A stretch of DNA of 64,000 nt from a virus: positions 1 through 64,000 of the IMG/VR virus record IMGVR_UViG_3300050821_008607. One strand, given 5' to 3'. The translations under genes were made by a program, and so were the position numbers. Numbering within the stretch: the first letter of the stretch is position 1; each line of letters begins with the position of its first letter. Below the pieces are notes generated by a model. The model searched no databases and had not been told where the DNA came from. It saw nothing but the letters and a program-made list of their open reading frames with translations. Below are positions 46,206 to 54,514 of the stretch, piece by piece.

Positions 46206-47606
46206 TCACAGTCGAATGGCGGTGATCTGCGCCTGGCGGTAGCCGCCCTGGCCGAACGTCACGGAGTTGGCGACGATGATGAACGTGCCGTTGATCCCCG
46301 GGATGCGGGAGTTCCTGGAGTCCGGCACGAACCGGTTGACGACCGTGCACGTCTGGCCGGCCCGCGCCCACCCCAGCCACTCCGGGGTGGTGGTGAACGT
46401 GGCGCGCTCGGCCGCGAACGCGTACTCGGTTCGCTGGCGCATCGCCCGGGCCAGGGCCATCGGCGGCGTCGTCAGGCTGGTGTCGTTGATGTACTCGCTG
46501 AACGCGCCACCGTTCGGGCCCGCGTAGGCGACCTGGGAGGGATGGTCGTTGGCGACCGCGACGATCGGAACCTGGTAGTCGTACCAGATCCGCAGGATGA
46601 CCCCCGGGGACGGCTCGTCGGCCGCACCCAGGAACCAGCCGCCGAAGGCATTCTGGGTGATGTACCAGGCCGTTCCGGCCGGGATGGCACTGCCCGCGTT
46701 GACGATCGTAACCGACGTCTGCACGCCGTTGACCTTCAGGATCGGGCTGCCCGTCACCGTGTACCGCAGTGCCCACGAGGTCTGCGACCCGTTGCCCACG
46801 AACACATCCGTTGCGGCCGTCGTCAGCACCGAGCCGTGCGTGATGGTCTGGTTCGCGCCCTGGATCAGGATCCGGTTGCGGATCGACGCGCCGTCCCACT
46901 CGTACGTCGACTGCGCGGTGCCGTCGAAGTGCGCCTCGGTCAGCGACCCGGCCCCGGCCGCGGTCGGACTGGTGGTGAACGTGACCCCGGAGGCCAGGGC
47001 GGTGGTCGAGTCGTAGAAGTGCAGCTTGCGGTTCTCGTCCACGTACCAGCCGTAGGGGGTGACCTGCGACGCGAGTTGTGCCAGCCTCCGCCACGCCTCG
47101 CTGAGGGTGACGTAGTTGAGGACGAACGACGCCAGCTGGGGTCCTGGGGCGACGAAGCCGCCGTTGCGGACCGTCGCCGCCGAGATGCCGCAGTTCGCCT
47201 GCGCGGTCAGCTCGACCACGATCTGGTCGACGGTCTGGCCGATGAACACTCCGTGGACCACGGCGTTGTCCGCGTAGAACGTGTAGTCGACGCAGGACAG
47301 GTCCCACTCGTTGAGGTTCGTGCCCTGCACGCTCAGCGCCGGATTGGTGACCACCCCGGCGAACAGAGTCTGTCCTGCGGTGTTGTCGACCAGCTTCACC
47401 TGCGACATTTCCAGCACGTAGAACGTGCTGGCCGTACCCAGATACTCGTCGACCAGGGGGATCACGGCCGTGTCGCCCTGGCGGCCGAAGTTCTGGTTGA
47501 TCGTCATCGACTGTGCGGCGCCGGCCCGGGCCAGTTTGCTCGTGTAGTTGGTGGGGCTTCCGCCGGGCGGGGTGAGGGTGAGGGTGAGGTTGGGGGGAGC
47601 GACCAT
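46206..47606 (-). CDS. Distal tail / hub protein, 466 aa
   Basis: GTG or ATG at 47606 ('MVAPPNLTLTLTPPGGSPTN'). Long beta-rich protein with 'LTAQANCGISAATVRNGG' and a 'SLTEAHFDGTAQSTYEWDGA' segment, and C-terminal 'PMALARAMRQRTEYAFAAER'. Position after the tape measure and before fibres is that of a Dit/Tal-like baseplate hub. No peptidase motif is obvious. Confidence 0.7.
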   Translation of the reverse strand: MVAPPNLTLTLTPPGGSPTNYTSKLARAGAAQSMTINQNFGRQGDTAVIPLVDEYLGTASTFYVLEMSQVKLVDNTAGQTLFAGVVTNPALSVQGTNLNEWDLSCVDYTFYADNAVVHGVFIGQTVDQIVVELTAQANCGISAATVRNGGFVAPGPQLASFVLNYVTLSEAWRRLAQLASQVTPYGWYVDENRKLHFYDSTTALASGVTFTTSPTAAGAGSLTEAHFDGTAQSTYEWDGASIRNRILIQGANQTITHGSVLTTAATDVFVGNGSQTSWALRYTVTGSPILKVNGVQTSVTIVNAGSAIPAGTAWYITQNAFGGWFLGAADEPSPGVILRIWYDYQVPIVAVANDHPSQVAYAGPNGGAFSEYINDTSLTTPPMALARAMRQRTEYAFAAERATFTTTPEWLGWARAGQTCTVVNRFVPDSRNSRIPGINGTFIIVANSVTFGQGGYRQAQITAIRL

Positions 47607-47691
47607 CCGTCACCCCCCGTCTGGTCACAGATGGAGCACGACGGGCCGCTATGCGAGACGCCGGGCGGGTGCCCGGCGCGATACTGCGCGG

Positions 47692-47976
47692 ATGACGACA
47701 CCACCTGCAGTCGCACCGCCCCGCATCCCCATTGGCACGGGCATCAAGTACAAGGATGGCAACCTGGTCATGGGCCAGCTCTGGCAGAAGTGGCGCACGC
47801 CCATGGCGCACGCCACGCTGCAGAGCGTCGGGACCCCCGGCAAGCGCCTCACTATCGTGATCTCCACGCCCTCGGGGGAGACGCGCCGCCACCCCGTCCG
47901 CAAGGAGCACGCAGATCGCGCCACTGCCTGGGTGGTGGCGTTCAACGCCTGGCGGGAGGCCATCGGGCAGGCGTGA
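47692..47976 (+). CDS. Rightward gene embedded in the late operon, 94 aa
   Basis: ATG 47692. 'PPRIPIGTGIKYKDGNLVMG' plus 'QLWQKWRTPMAHATLQSVGT' and 'LTIVISTPSGETRRHPVRKE' is a coherent, probably beta-rich protein. No leftward gene covers this 380-bp gap, so it is an independent insert (moron). A stem GCCGGGC/GCCCGGC lies about 15 nt upstream. It would be expressed in lysogens. Function unknown; superinfection exclusion is one option. Confidence 0.65.
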   Translation: MTTPPAVAPPRIPIGTGIKYKDGNLVMGQLWQKWRTPMAHATLQSVGTPGKRLTIVISTPSGETRRHPVRKEHADRATAWVVAFNAWREAIGQA

Positions 47977-47988
47977 CCGGCGGCCGGT

Positions 47989-50900
47989 TCAGCCCCGACT
48001 CCGGTAGCCGCCCTGGGGCAGCATCTTGGTGGCCAGGGAGCGGCCGATGTCGTTGATGAGCCTGTCCATGTCGGCCTTCGAGCTGAAGTGCGCGCCCTCG
48101 AAGTGGTTGTGGACCACCAGGGTCCCGCCCCCGCCGCCCGCGCCACCGCCGTAGGAGAGGCCGGCGCCTGCGCCCGCGAGGGACAGGCTGCCCGTCAGGG
48201 CCGTCTGCGCGGAACCGGGCAGTGCCCCGGACAGGTTCCGCACCGCGGCGTGGGCAAGGTGGGCATGGTCGTTGACGCCCTTGGCGATGCCCTCGGGGAT
48301 GGCCATGCCCACGCCGTCCGCGAAGACCTTGCTGGGGCTGTTGATGCCCAGGGCGCTCATGGCGGACTTGAGGGCGTTCTTGGCCAGGTCGCCGACGGAG
48401 TTGAAGAGCCAGCTCGCCGCACCCTCGATTCCGCTGACGATGCCGTTGACGATGTCGGAGCCGATGGACAGGAACTTGGAGCCGATGTTGCTGACGGCGT
48501 TCCAGGCGGACTGCAGTCCCGAGCCGATCGCGGAGCCGATGTTCCCGACGACGCTGACCACGGCGTGCCAGGCCCCGGTGATCGGGTTGATGATCGCGGC
48601 CTTGATGCCGTTCCAGACCGCTGAGGCGGTGGCCTGGATGCCGCGCCAGATGGCGGCCAGGAACGATTCGATGGCGTGGATGATCGGCTGGATTGCCGAC
48701 CAGGTTGCCTGGATCGGCTGAATGATCGTGACCTTGATGGCGTTCCAGGCGAGGCGCGCTCCGGCCTCGATGACATGCCAGGTGGCGACGAAGAATCCGG
48801 CGACGGCGCCCCAGACTGCCTTCGCCGTGCCGATGATCTGCGTGTGGAAGTGGTTCCAGATCCCGATGACCGCCGCGACAGCCGGAAGGAAGATCATCAG
48901 GAGGAGTGGCCACCACTTGGCGAAGAACCCGGAGATCGCGTTCCACACCGTCGTCGTCACCGAAGCGACCGCGTTCCAGGCCGCCTCCAGGGCGTGCCAG
49001 ACTGCCTCCGCCGCACCCACGACCGCACCCCACGCAGCCGCCAGTGCGTGCCCGACCGCCACGGCGGCGGCAGCGATCGCCCGCCACGCCGCCTCCAGGG
49101 CATGCCACATGGCGAAGAACGCGATCCGGACGGCGTCCGCGACGGCGTTGACTACGTCCCGGAAGACCTTGAAGTGGAAGTAGGCGTAGACCACGCCGGC
49201 CACGACGGCGGCGATCGCGATCACGATGAGCTCCGCCGGAGAGAGGATCGCAGCCTCGGCCCCGGCAAAGATCAGCGCAAGGGCGTTCATGACCCCCTGG
49301 ACGATCTCCCAGGCCTTCATGGCCAGGACCACGGCGCCGATCGCACCAGCCACGGCAAGCAGTAGGCCGACGATCTTCTGGTTGTGTGCGATCCACGTCG
49401 CCATCGGCACCACGACCTTGGCGATCGCACCGGCTATCGCGGACACCGGCGGCAGCAGGACCGTGCCGAGCGAGATCCCGGCCGCCTCGATGCTGGCCTT
49501 GGCGACGTCGAGTTTCTGGTTGAACGTGCCCTGGATCGCAGCCCAGTTGTCGACGCCCTTGCCGCCCTTGGTGGCGGACTCCTCGATGGCCTTGGCACCG
49601 TTCTTGAAGGTGTCCATCCGGCCACCGGTGATCATCAGCGCGGTGTTGAGGCCCGTCGACCCGCCCATGAGCTTGGACAGGGCCGCAGTCATGGCCTGCG
49701 CCTGCGGGGAGCCCGACTTCAGGAGGTCGTTGAACGAGCTCGACTTCTTGACCAGCGCCTCGAACTGCTGCGCCAGCGCCTTCTGCGGCAGGCTCAGCCC
49801 GGAGAGGTCCTTGTTGTACTGCTTGGCTGTGATCGTTCCGGCCTGCAGGGCCTTGGCCGTGCCCTGAATGCTCGGCGACAGCTGGCCCATCATGACGTTC
49901 AGGTCCGCGGCGGCGACCTTCGAGTCCTTCAGGCTGCTGATGAAGACCTGGCCGCCCTTGGTGTGCGCGGCCAGCGCATTGGTGACCGTCTCCAGAGTGG
50001 CGACCAGGCCCTTGCTGCCCAGCTCCTGGGTCACGCCGTTGACGCTCAGCCCGAGCGCCTGCATCTCGGACCTGGCCGGCCCCAGCGGATTGGTGAGGTC
50101 GCGGATCGTGAACGCGAGATCCTGGGTGGCCTGCTGCGCGGACATGTTCTGCGCGGTCATGGTCGCGAGTGCGCCGCCGACCTCGGAGAACTTGATGTGA
50201 ACGGCAGCCGCGAGCGGGGCGACGTTGCCGAGTGACGCAGCGAGGTCCTGCATCTTCATGTCACCCTGGCCGACCGTGGTGATCATTTCGTTCATCATCA
50301 CGTTGGCCTTGTCACCGGACATGCCGTAGGCGTTCATCGTTCCCGTGAGCGCCTTCGACACCGTGTCCAGGTCAGCGCCGCCGACCTTCGCACCCTCGGC
50401 CGCGACCCGCATCACATCCAGGCCGCCGTTCGCGGCATGGAACCCCGCCGACTCGACGTGGTACATCCCGGCGGCCATCTGGCTGGTGGTCGTGCCCGTG
50501 TCGGCGGCGATCTGCAGCATCCCGGCCCGAATCTTCGCCAGCCCCGACTGCGACTCACCCGCGTCGGTGACCAGGTGCTCGGTCATCGACTCGAAGTTCC
50601 CCGCCGCCTTGATCGCGAGGACGCCGACGGCGGCCACCGCGAGGCCGGCCATGCCCATGCCCTTGGACATGAGGCTGCCGCCCGCCGCGGCACGTTCTGC
50701 CGATGCGCCGGCGCGGGTGGTCGAGGCCGCAGCTGCATCCGTGGCGGCGGCGGACTCGCCCGACGCCGCAGCGGTCGCGCGCTGCACACTCGCCTGGTGC
50801 TCCTGGGCGGCACCGGCTTCCTTCGCCGCGAGCGCGGACTGCTTCTGCGCATCCGTCAGTGCCCTCGACGCGGCAACGAGACGCTCGGTCGCAGCCGTGT

Positions 50901-51219
50901 CGCCGTCCTCCGCAGCCGCCGCCTGCGACTGGGCCTCCAGAAGGGCCCGCTCGGCGGTGGCCTGCTGCTCGGCGGTCGACGCCACCCGGGACTGGGCGGC
51001 GCTCAGCTTCGCGTCGGCCAGCTCCATCGCGTTGGCGCCCGACGCGGTCTGCAGTAGCGACGCGTCGATCTTCTCCCCGGCCACCCCGGCGACCTCAGCC
51101 GCCCGGGCCGCAGTGCTCGCGAACTTGTCGAACGACGCGTCGATGCGCTCGGCGGTCCGCGTGGCCCTGTCGACGATCTCGATGACGGCCAGGACGGAGA
51201 AACCCTCAACGCTGCCCAC
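47989..51219 (-). CDS. Tail tape-measure protein, 1076 aa
   Basis: ATG 51219 overlaps the T frame. N-terminal coiled coil ('VDRATRTAERIDASFDKFAS'), then a TP901-type core about residues 210-370 ('MTEHLVTDAGESQSGLAKIR', 'AGMYHVESAGFHAANGGLDV'). Membrane-like segments at about 610-683 and 770-786, and repeated 'AAWRAIAAAAVAVGHALAAA' helices follow. At 1076 residues a tail of roughly 150 nm is expected (about 0.15 nm per residue). It overlaps the T ORF by 14 nt. Confidence 0.9.
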   Translation of the reverse strand: MGSVEGFSVLAVIEIVDRATRTAERIDASFDKFASTAARAAEVAGVAGEKIDASLLQTASGANAMELADAKLSAAQSRVASTAEQQATAERALLEAQSQAAAAEDGDTAATERLVAASRALTDAQKQSALAAKEAGAAQEHQASVQRATAAASGESAAATDAAAASTTRAGASAERAAAGGSLMSKGMGMAGLAVAAVGVLAIKAAGNFESMTEHLVTDAGESQSGLAKIRAGMLQIAADTGTTTSQMAAGMYHVESAGFHAANGGLDVMRVAAEGAKVGGADLDTVSKALTGTMNAYGMSGDKANVMMNEMITTVGQGDMKMQDLAASLGNVAPLAAAVHIKFSEVGGALATMTAQNMSAQQATQDLAFTIRDLTNPLGPARSEMQALGLSVNGVTQELGSKGLVATLETVTNALAAHTKGGQVFISSLKDSKVAAADLNVMMGQLSPSIQGTAKALQAGTITAKQYNKDLSGLSLPQKALAQQFEALVKKSSSFNDLLKSGSPQAQAMTAALSKLMGGSTGLNTALMITGGRMDTFKNGAKAIEESATKGGKGVDNWAAIQGTFNQKLDVAKASIEAAGISLGTVLLPPVSAIAGAIAKVVVPMATWIAHNQKIVGLLLAVAGAIGAVVLAMKAWEIVQGVMNALALIFAGAEAAILSPAELIVIAIAAVVAGVVYAYFHFKVFRDVVNAVADAVRIAFFAMWHALEAAWRAIAAAAVAVGHALAAAWGAVVGAAEAVWHALEAAWNAVASVTTTVWNAISGFFAKWWPLLLMIFLPAVAAVIGIWNHFHTQIIGTAKAVWGAVAGFFVATWHVIEAGARLAWNAIKVTIIQPIQATWSAIQPIIHAIESFLAAIWRGIQATASAVWNGIKAAIINPITGAWHAVVSVVGNIGSAIGSGLQSAWNAVSNIGSKFLSIGSDIVNGIVSGIEGAASWLFNSVGDLAKNALKSAMSALGINSPSKVFADGVGMAIPEGIAKGVNDHAHLAHAAVRNLSGALPGSAQTALTGSLSLAGAGAGLSYGGGAGGGGGTLVVHNHFEGAHFSSKADMDRLINDIGRSLATKMLPQGGYRSRG

Positions 51220-51457
51220 TGTTCGCCCGCCTCTGCTGTTCTTGTTCCTGGCTGGTGATCAGCTGCAGGTAGACGAGGTAGTCCTCAAGCTCACGGGCAG
51301 GCAGCGCTTCGATGTCAGCCTTCGTCATCCCCAGGCGCTGCCAGAACTGCTGCCTCGTCCAGAACGTCGACAGACTCGGCGGCCCCGGTGCCCCCATCCG
51401 GATCGCCGCCGACGCCTCCAGCAGGAAACTGACGCGACTCCGCCTTGGTCCTCGCAC
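51206..51457 (-). CDS. Tail chaperone frameshift extension (gpT-like frame)
   Basis: The frame from 51457 to 51206 reads 'FWTRQQFWQRLGMTKADIEA' and 'LPARELEDYLVYLQLITSQE', the typical C-terminal part of gpGT proteins. It is +1 (equivalent to -2) relative to gpG, and overlaps gpG by 143 nt. A GGGGGC run at 51390-51395 in gpG frame could allow a -2 slip like Mu. A separate start is unlikely. Confidence 0.7.
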   Translation of the reverse strand: MRGPRRSRVSFLLEASAAIRMGAPGPPSLSTFWTRQQFWQRLGMTKADIEALPARELEDYLVYLQLITSQEQEQQRRANSGQR

Positions 51458-51791
51458 CGTTCGACTCGTCGATGAGCTCCCACAGCTGGTCGAAGACCAC
51501 GCCGGGCAGGCGCTTGACGGACTGCAGGTTCAGCGGCCAGATCGGGCCGTCGTCCTCGTCGGCGAGGTTCCAGTCGGCGATGCTGGCCAGGAGCAGCGTC
51601 TGCCGGTACTTGACTGTGTCGGGCTTGACCTCGCGGCCTTTCTCGTTGATGACGACGTTCGCCAGCGCGCGCTCGCCGGCTTCCTGCTGTCCGTGGGAGA
51701 GGTGCTGGCGGATGTCGATCCAGTACTTGCCTTCGGGGTCGCCGACCTCGACGCGGGTGATGCCGGAGTAGGCGGAGAGGAATCCGGGCAT
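51315..51791 (-). CDS. Tail assembly chaperone (gpG-like), 158 aa
   Basis: ATG 51791. 'FLSAYSGITRVEVGDPEGKY' and 'IDIRQHLSHGQQEAGERALA' then 'WPLNLQSVKRLPGVVFDQLW' resemble actinophage tail chaperones upstream of the tape measure. The last 30 residues are Gly/Asp rich. It is followed by the gpT frame and the tape measure, the standard order. Confidence 0.8.
   Translation of the reverse strand: MPGFLSAYSGITRVEVGDPEGKYWIDIRQHLSHGQQEAGERALANVVINEKGREVKPDTVKYRQTLLLASIADWNLADEDDGPIWPLNLQSVKRLPGVVFDQLWELIDESNGARTKAESRQFPAGGVGGDPDGGTGAAESVDVLDEAAVLAAPGDDEG
51390..51395 (-). promoter_or_regulatory. Candidate -2 frameshift slippery run GGGGGC
   Basis: In gpG frame the codons GAT GGG GGC ACC can slip two bases back so that reading continues 'GCA CCG' in the gpT frame. 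The sequence resembles the GGGGGC-type run used by phage Mu for a -2 shift. No stimulatory structure was modelled. Confidence 0.45.
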
Positions 51792-51823
51792 GGGGTCCTG
51801 CTTTCGTGCTGAGGGTGGGCATG

Positions 51824-51853
51824 AAAAAGCCCCGGGCCGTCTGGCTCCAGGGC
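51824..51853 (-). terminator. Terminator after the tail tube gene
   Basis: A short stem (GCCCTGG with CCGGGGC, including one G-U) around a 9-12-nt loop is followed leftward by TTTTT at 51828-51824. It lies between the tube and gpG genes and would reduce expression of distal tail genes relative to the tube. Confidence 0.65.
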
Positions 51854-51870
51854 GTGCGGTCGGCGGTGTG

Positions 51871-53094
51871 TCAGTACGGGAGGTACGCCGAGTTGGAGAC
51901 CGTGGCCTGCACGGTGTACTGGCTGGCGCCGGTCAGCGGGCGCGAGGCCTCGTAGGTCAGGGCAGACATGACCACGTCCTCGGCCTTCACCGTCGACCCG
52001 TACTTGGCGACGGCGATCTGCGGCATTGTGATCACGATCGTGCCCGCGCTGGCCGGGTGCGCCAGGGTGAACGTCATTGCGCCCAGGGTCTGGTTGTGGG
52101 CGCGGTTGAAGTCGCCGTACGTGGCGTCGTCGAGCGAGGACCAGACGACGTCGACGGCGCCGGAGACGTGCAGGTTCACCGGGGTCAGGAAGCTCGGCCC
52201 GTGGTTCCCGCTGTAGGTGTAGGTCTCCTTGACGCCGTTCTCGATCACGATCCCGACGTTGCTCACGTCGGCCCGGGCGCCGCTGTAGAAGTTGATCGTG
52301 GCCTCGGAGAACACGAACGGCATCTCGTTGGCGACCGACACCGCGCTGGGGTTGTCGAGGATCGCGACGGACTGGCCCATCAGGTCCGCGGTCATCTCCA
52401 CTGCGGTGTTCCCGACCGGGGCCTTGAGGTCGAACTTGTTGACGCGGCATCCGGCGAACTGCAGCGACTGGTAACCGCCCATGTTCTTCTCTACCGTCAG
52501 CGACGGCAGGAGGTTCTGCTGCTGGATGGTGTGCAGGAACGGCGCGGTCACGATCTTCACGGCGGCGCCGGTGAGGTGGTTGTACGTCAGCGCGACGTCC
52601 ACGGTGAGGGTGTTCGTCGCCACGTTGGTGACCTTGCGGACCTCCGCGGTGGTCGTGGGCCCGGTGCCGTTGACGTCGATCTGCACGATCGAGCCGATGG
52701 CGTAGCCGGCCGCGGACGTCACTACGACGGTCGTGGTGCCCGCAGTCAGGCCGCCGTTGAGGGTGGTCGGCGACGTCGACCCGGTGCCGGTGATCCCGGC
52801 CCCGGCGATGTTGTCCGCGCCGATGCTCGCCACCAGCAGCGCCATGGCATTGGACGGGAAGATCGGACCCGTGAGCGATCCGGCGTACTTGGCCTCGCCC
52901 TGCAGGTTGTAGACCTGCTTGTCGCGCAGGTTCTGCATCAGAACCGGCGAGAACCAGCCCGGGTCTTCCTCGGCGGTGTTGTCCGTCATCGGGAGGTAGG
53001 TGGTGGGCGTCAGGGGCACACCGAAGGTGGCCTCCTTTGCCAGTCCGGTCGCGGACAGGGAACCGGGGCGCTCGATGATGTTCGGGTACGGCAT
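51871..53094 (-). CDS. Major tail tube protein, 407 aa
   Basis: ATG 53094. 'RPGSLSATGLAKEATFGVPL' and 'GLFSPVLMQNLRDKQ'-type features ('DPGWFSPVLMQNLRDKQVYN') open the tube fold; 'VIENGVKETYTYSGNHGPSF' and 'AKYGSTVKAEDVVMSALTYE' are late strands. At 407 aa it is long for a tube protein; residues 118-175 may be an inserted domain. The upstream gene order (connector, then tube) fits. Confidence 0.8.
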   Translation of the reverse strand: MPYPNIIERPGSLSATGLAKEATFGVPLTPTTYLPMTDNTAEEDPGWFSPVLMQNLRDKQVYNLQGEAKYAGSLTGPIFPSNAMALLVASIGADNIAGAGITGTGSTSPTTLNGGLTAGTTTVVVTSAAGYAIGSIVQIDVNGTGPTTTAEVRKVTNVATNTLTVDVALTYNHLTGAAVKIVTAPFLHTIQQQNLLPSLTVEKNMGGYQSLQFAGCRVNKFDLKAPVGNTAVEMTADLMGQSVAILDNPSAVSVANEMPFVFSEATINFYSGARADVSNVGIVIENGVKETYTYSGNHGPSFLTPVNLHVSGAVDVVWSSLDDATYGDFNRAHNQTLGAMTFTLAHPASAGTIVITMPQIAVAKYGSTVKAEDVVMSALTYEASRPLTGASQYTVQATVSNSAYLPY

Positions 53095-53106
53095 GGCCGG
53101 GACCTC

Positions 53107-53370
53107 CTACTGGGCTGCGGTCGGGTCCGGCACCGGGCCGGCAGGAGTGGCGCTGTCGCCAGCGGGGTCAGGCGCCGCGGCCTGTACGGCATCGGTCCTG
53201 GCGGCGCGCTTGGCTTTCGCCGGGCGCTCGGGTGCGGCGGCCTCGATGTCGGCGCGGCGCGTGAACGCCTCGGCGCCCTCGTCGGGGACCTCGAACTCGT
53301 CGCCGGGGGCGACCTCAAGGCCGATGGACGTGAAAAGGACCGGCCCGGGGCCGGTGTAGCGGAGCAGCAC
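53107..53370 (-). CDS. Small protein, 87 aa, Ala/Pro tail
   Basis: ATG 53370. 'LLRYTGPGPVLFTSIGLEVA' and 'GDEFEVPDEGAEAFTRRADI' suggest a small beta-fold, with a low-complexity C-terminus. It sits between the gp10-like and tube genes. Similar small proteins occur at this position; no function. Confidence 0.6.
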   Translation of the reverse strand: MLLRYTGPGPVLFTSIGLEVAPGDEFEVPDEGAEAFTRRADIEAAAPERPAKAKRAARTDAVQAAAPDPAGDSATPAGPVPDPTAAQ

Positions 53371-53373
53371 GGA

Positions 53374-53823
53374 TTAGCCCCTCAGGCTGGCGGAGACGAT
53401 CTGGGAGAACCGCTGCTGGATCAGCGGCAGCAGCGGCTTGATGGCCCTGGTCGGGAACGGGTTCGCGCGCGTACCGGGGTGTTGGACCAGGCGGGCGAAA
53501 CGCGTCTGGCCGCCGTGCTGGAACCGCAGCGCGCGGGCCGTGCGCGGCCGGATGATGTGCGCCGCGGTGCCCTCAAGGACGTACCGCGTGTACGGGGTGT
53601 CGGCGGTGAACACCAGCTGCGCACTGCCCGTGCCGATGTGGCGCTCGAAGCGGACCGAGTCCCGCAACCGTCCGCCCTTGACCGGTGCCACCGGGGCTTC
53701 GCGCCTCAGCGCGTCGTGGACGGCGGGACCCACTACGGCCGCCCAGCGGGACGCCTCGGCGGGGAAGTTGAAGCGCCGCAGCGGCGAGCGGTCCGCGCCG
53801 GAGACGGTCACACGGATGCTCAC
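53374..53823 (-). CDS. Tail component (HK97 gp10-like), 149 aa
   Basis: The GTG at 53823 overlaps the previous stop. 'VHDALRREAPVAPVKGGRLR' and 'PYTRYVLEGTAAHIIRPRTA' followed by 'TRANPFPTRAIKPLLPLIQQ' are the hallmarks of gp10/minor tail proteins. Probably the tail completion protein. Confidence 0.8.
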   Translation of the reverse strand: MSIRVTVSGADRSPLRRFNFPAEASRWAAVVGPAVHDALRREAPVAPVKGGRLRDSVRFERHIGTGSAQLVFTADTPYTRYVLEGTAAHIIRPRTARALRFQHGGQTRFARLVQHPGTRANPFPTRAIKPLLPLIQQRFSQIVSASLRG

Positions 53824-54323
53824 CCTTGGACCTTTTCCTGTACGTCCAGGCCCAGGCGGCAGGTGTAATACAGCAGCCGCAGATCCGACGGGCTGCGCTC
53901 CGGCGGGTACTCCAATTCGAAGTTCTCGCCCAGCGACAGAATCTGTGTCGCACCCGGCGGCGCGTTGGCCGCGTCGACCGGCTGGCCCTGACCGTCGATC
54001 ATCAGCGGGATCGTTGTCGCCCACGTCGCCGCCATCACCGCATCGACCAGCGCCGGGAACTGCTCGTCGATGCCGGCACTGTCGGGCGTCGTCAGATACG
54101 ACAGGTACACGTCGATGGTCCAGTTGAGGTTCTTGAACCCCTGCCGGCGCGGCGCCGTCTGCCGGTCCCCTCGCAGCCGGCCACCCCACACGTAGGCGCG
54201 GGGCCCGTTCAGGTCCTCGATCATCGGTGGGGTGATGAACGCCGTGAGCGGCGCGGTCGAACCCGGGATCGCGAGGCCCTGGATGATGCCCAGGGTGAGC
54301 TTCTGGACACTGTTGAGCGGCAT
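53820..54323 (-). CDS. Neck / tail-completion protein, 167 aa
   Basis: ATG 54323. 'LNSVQKLTLGIIQGLAIPGS' opens the protein; 'WTIDVYLSYLTTPDSAGIDE' and 'LSLGENFELEYPPERSPSDL' follow. Located between the 47-aa gene and the gp10-like gene, it most likely joins the head and tail. No detailed match. Confidence 0.65.
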   Translation of the reverse strand: MPLNSVQKLTLGIIQGLAIPGSTAPLTAFITPPMIEDLNGPRAYVWGGRLRGDRQTAPRRQGFKNLNWTIDVYLSYLTTPDSAGIDEQFPALVDAVMAATWATTIPLMIDGQGQPVDAANAPPGATQILSLGENFELEYPPERSPSDLRLLYYTCRLGLDVQEKVQG

Positions 54324-54370
54324 GGGCCCCTCCTCTCTGCAAGATCGAGGAAGGGCGCGGACGGTCGGGG

Positions 54371-54514
54371 CTACCAGGCCTTGGGGGCGTTGACGGTGCG
54401 GACCTTCGTGCCGCCGCGACGTCCGACGCGATGGTTCGCGACTGCTGCCCGCTTCTTTGCCGCGGCAACGCGCTTTGCTGTCCCGGCGGTGGTGGTTCTG
54501 CGTTTCGTGGTCAT
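54371..54514 (-). CDS. Small basic protein, 47 aa
   Basis: ATG 54514 in a TGATG overlap with the connector stop; stop TAG 54371. 'MTTKRRTTTAGTAKRVAAAK' and 'RAAVANHRVGRRGGTKVRTV' are extremely Lys/Arg-rich. Found by reading the gap between connector and neck genes. It may bind DNA or the head interior. Confidence 0.55.
   Translation of the reverse strand: MTTKRRTTTAGTAKRVAAAKKRAAVANHRVGRRGGTKVRTVNAPKAW

Noticed and set aside
52283-52290. CTGTAGAA copy in the tail tube gene as another operator
   Set aside because: It is a lone 8-mer that encodes conserved Phe-Tyr-Ser codons and lies far from the switch, so chance is likely.
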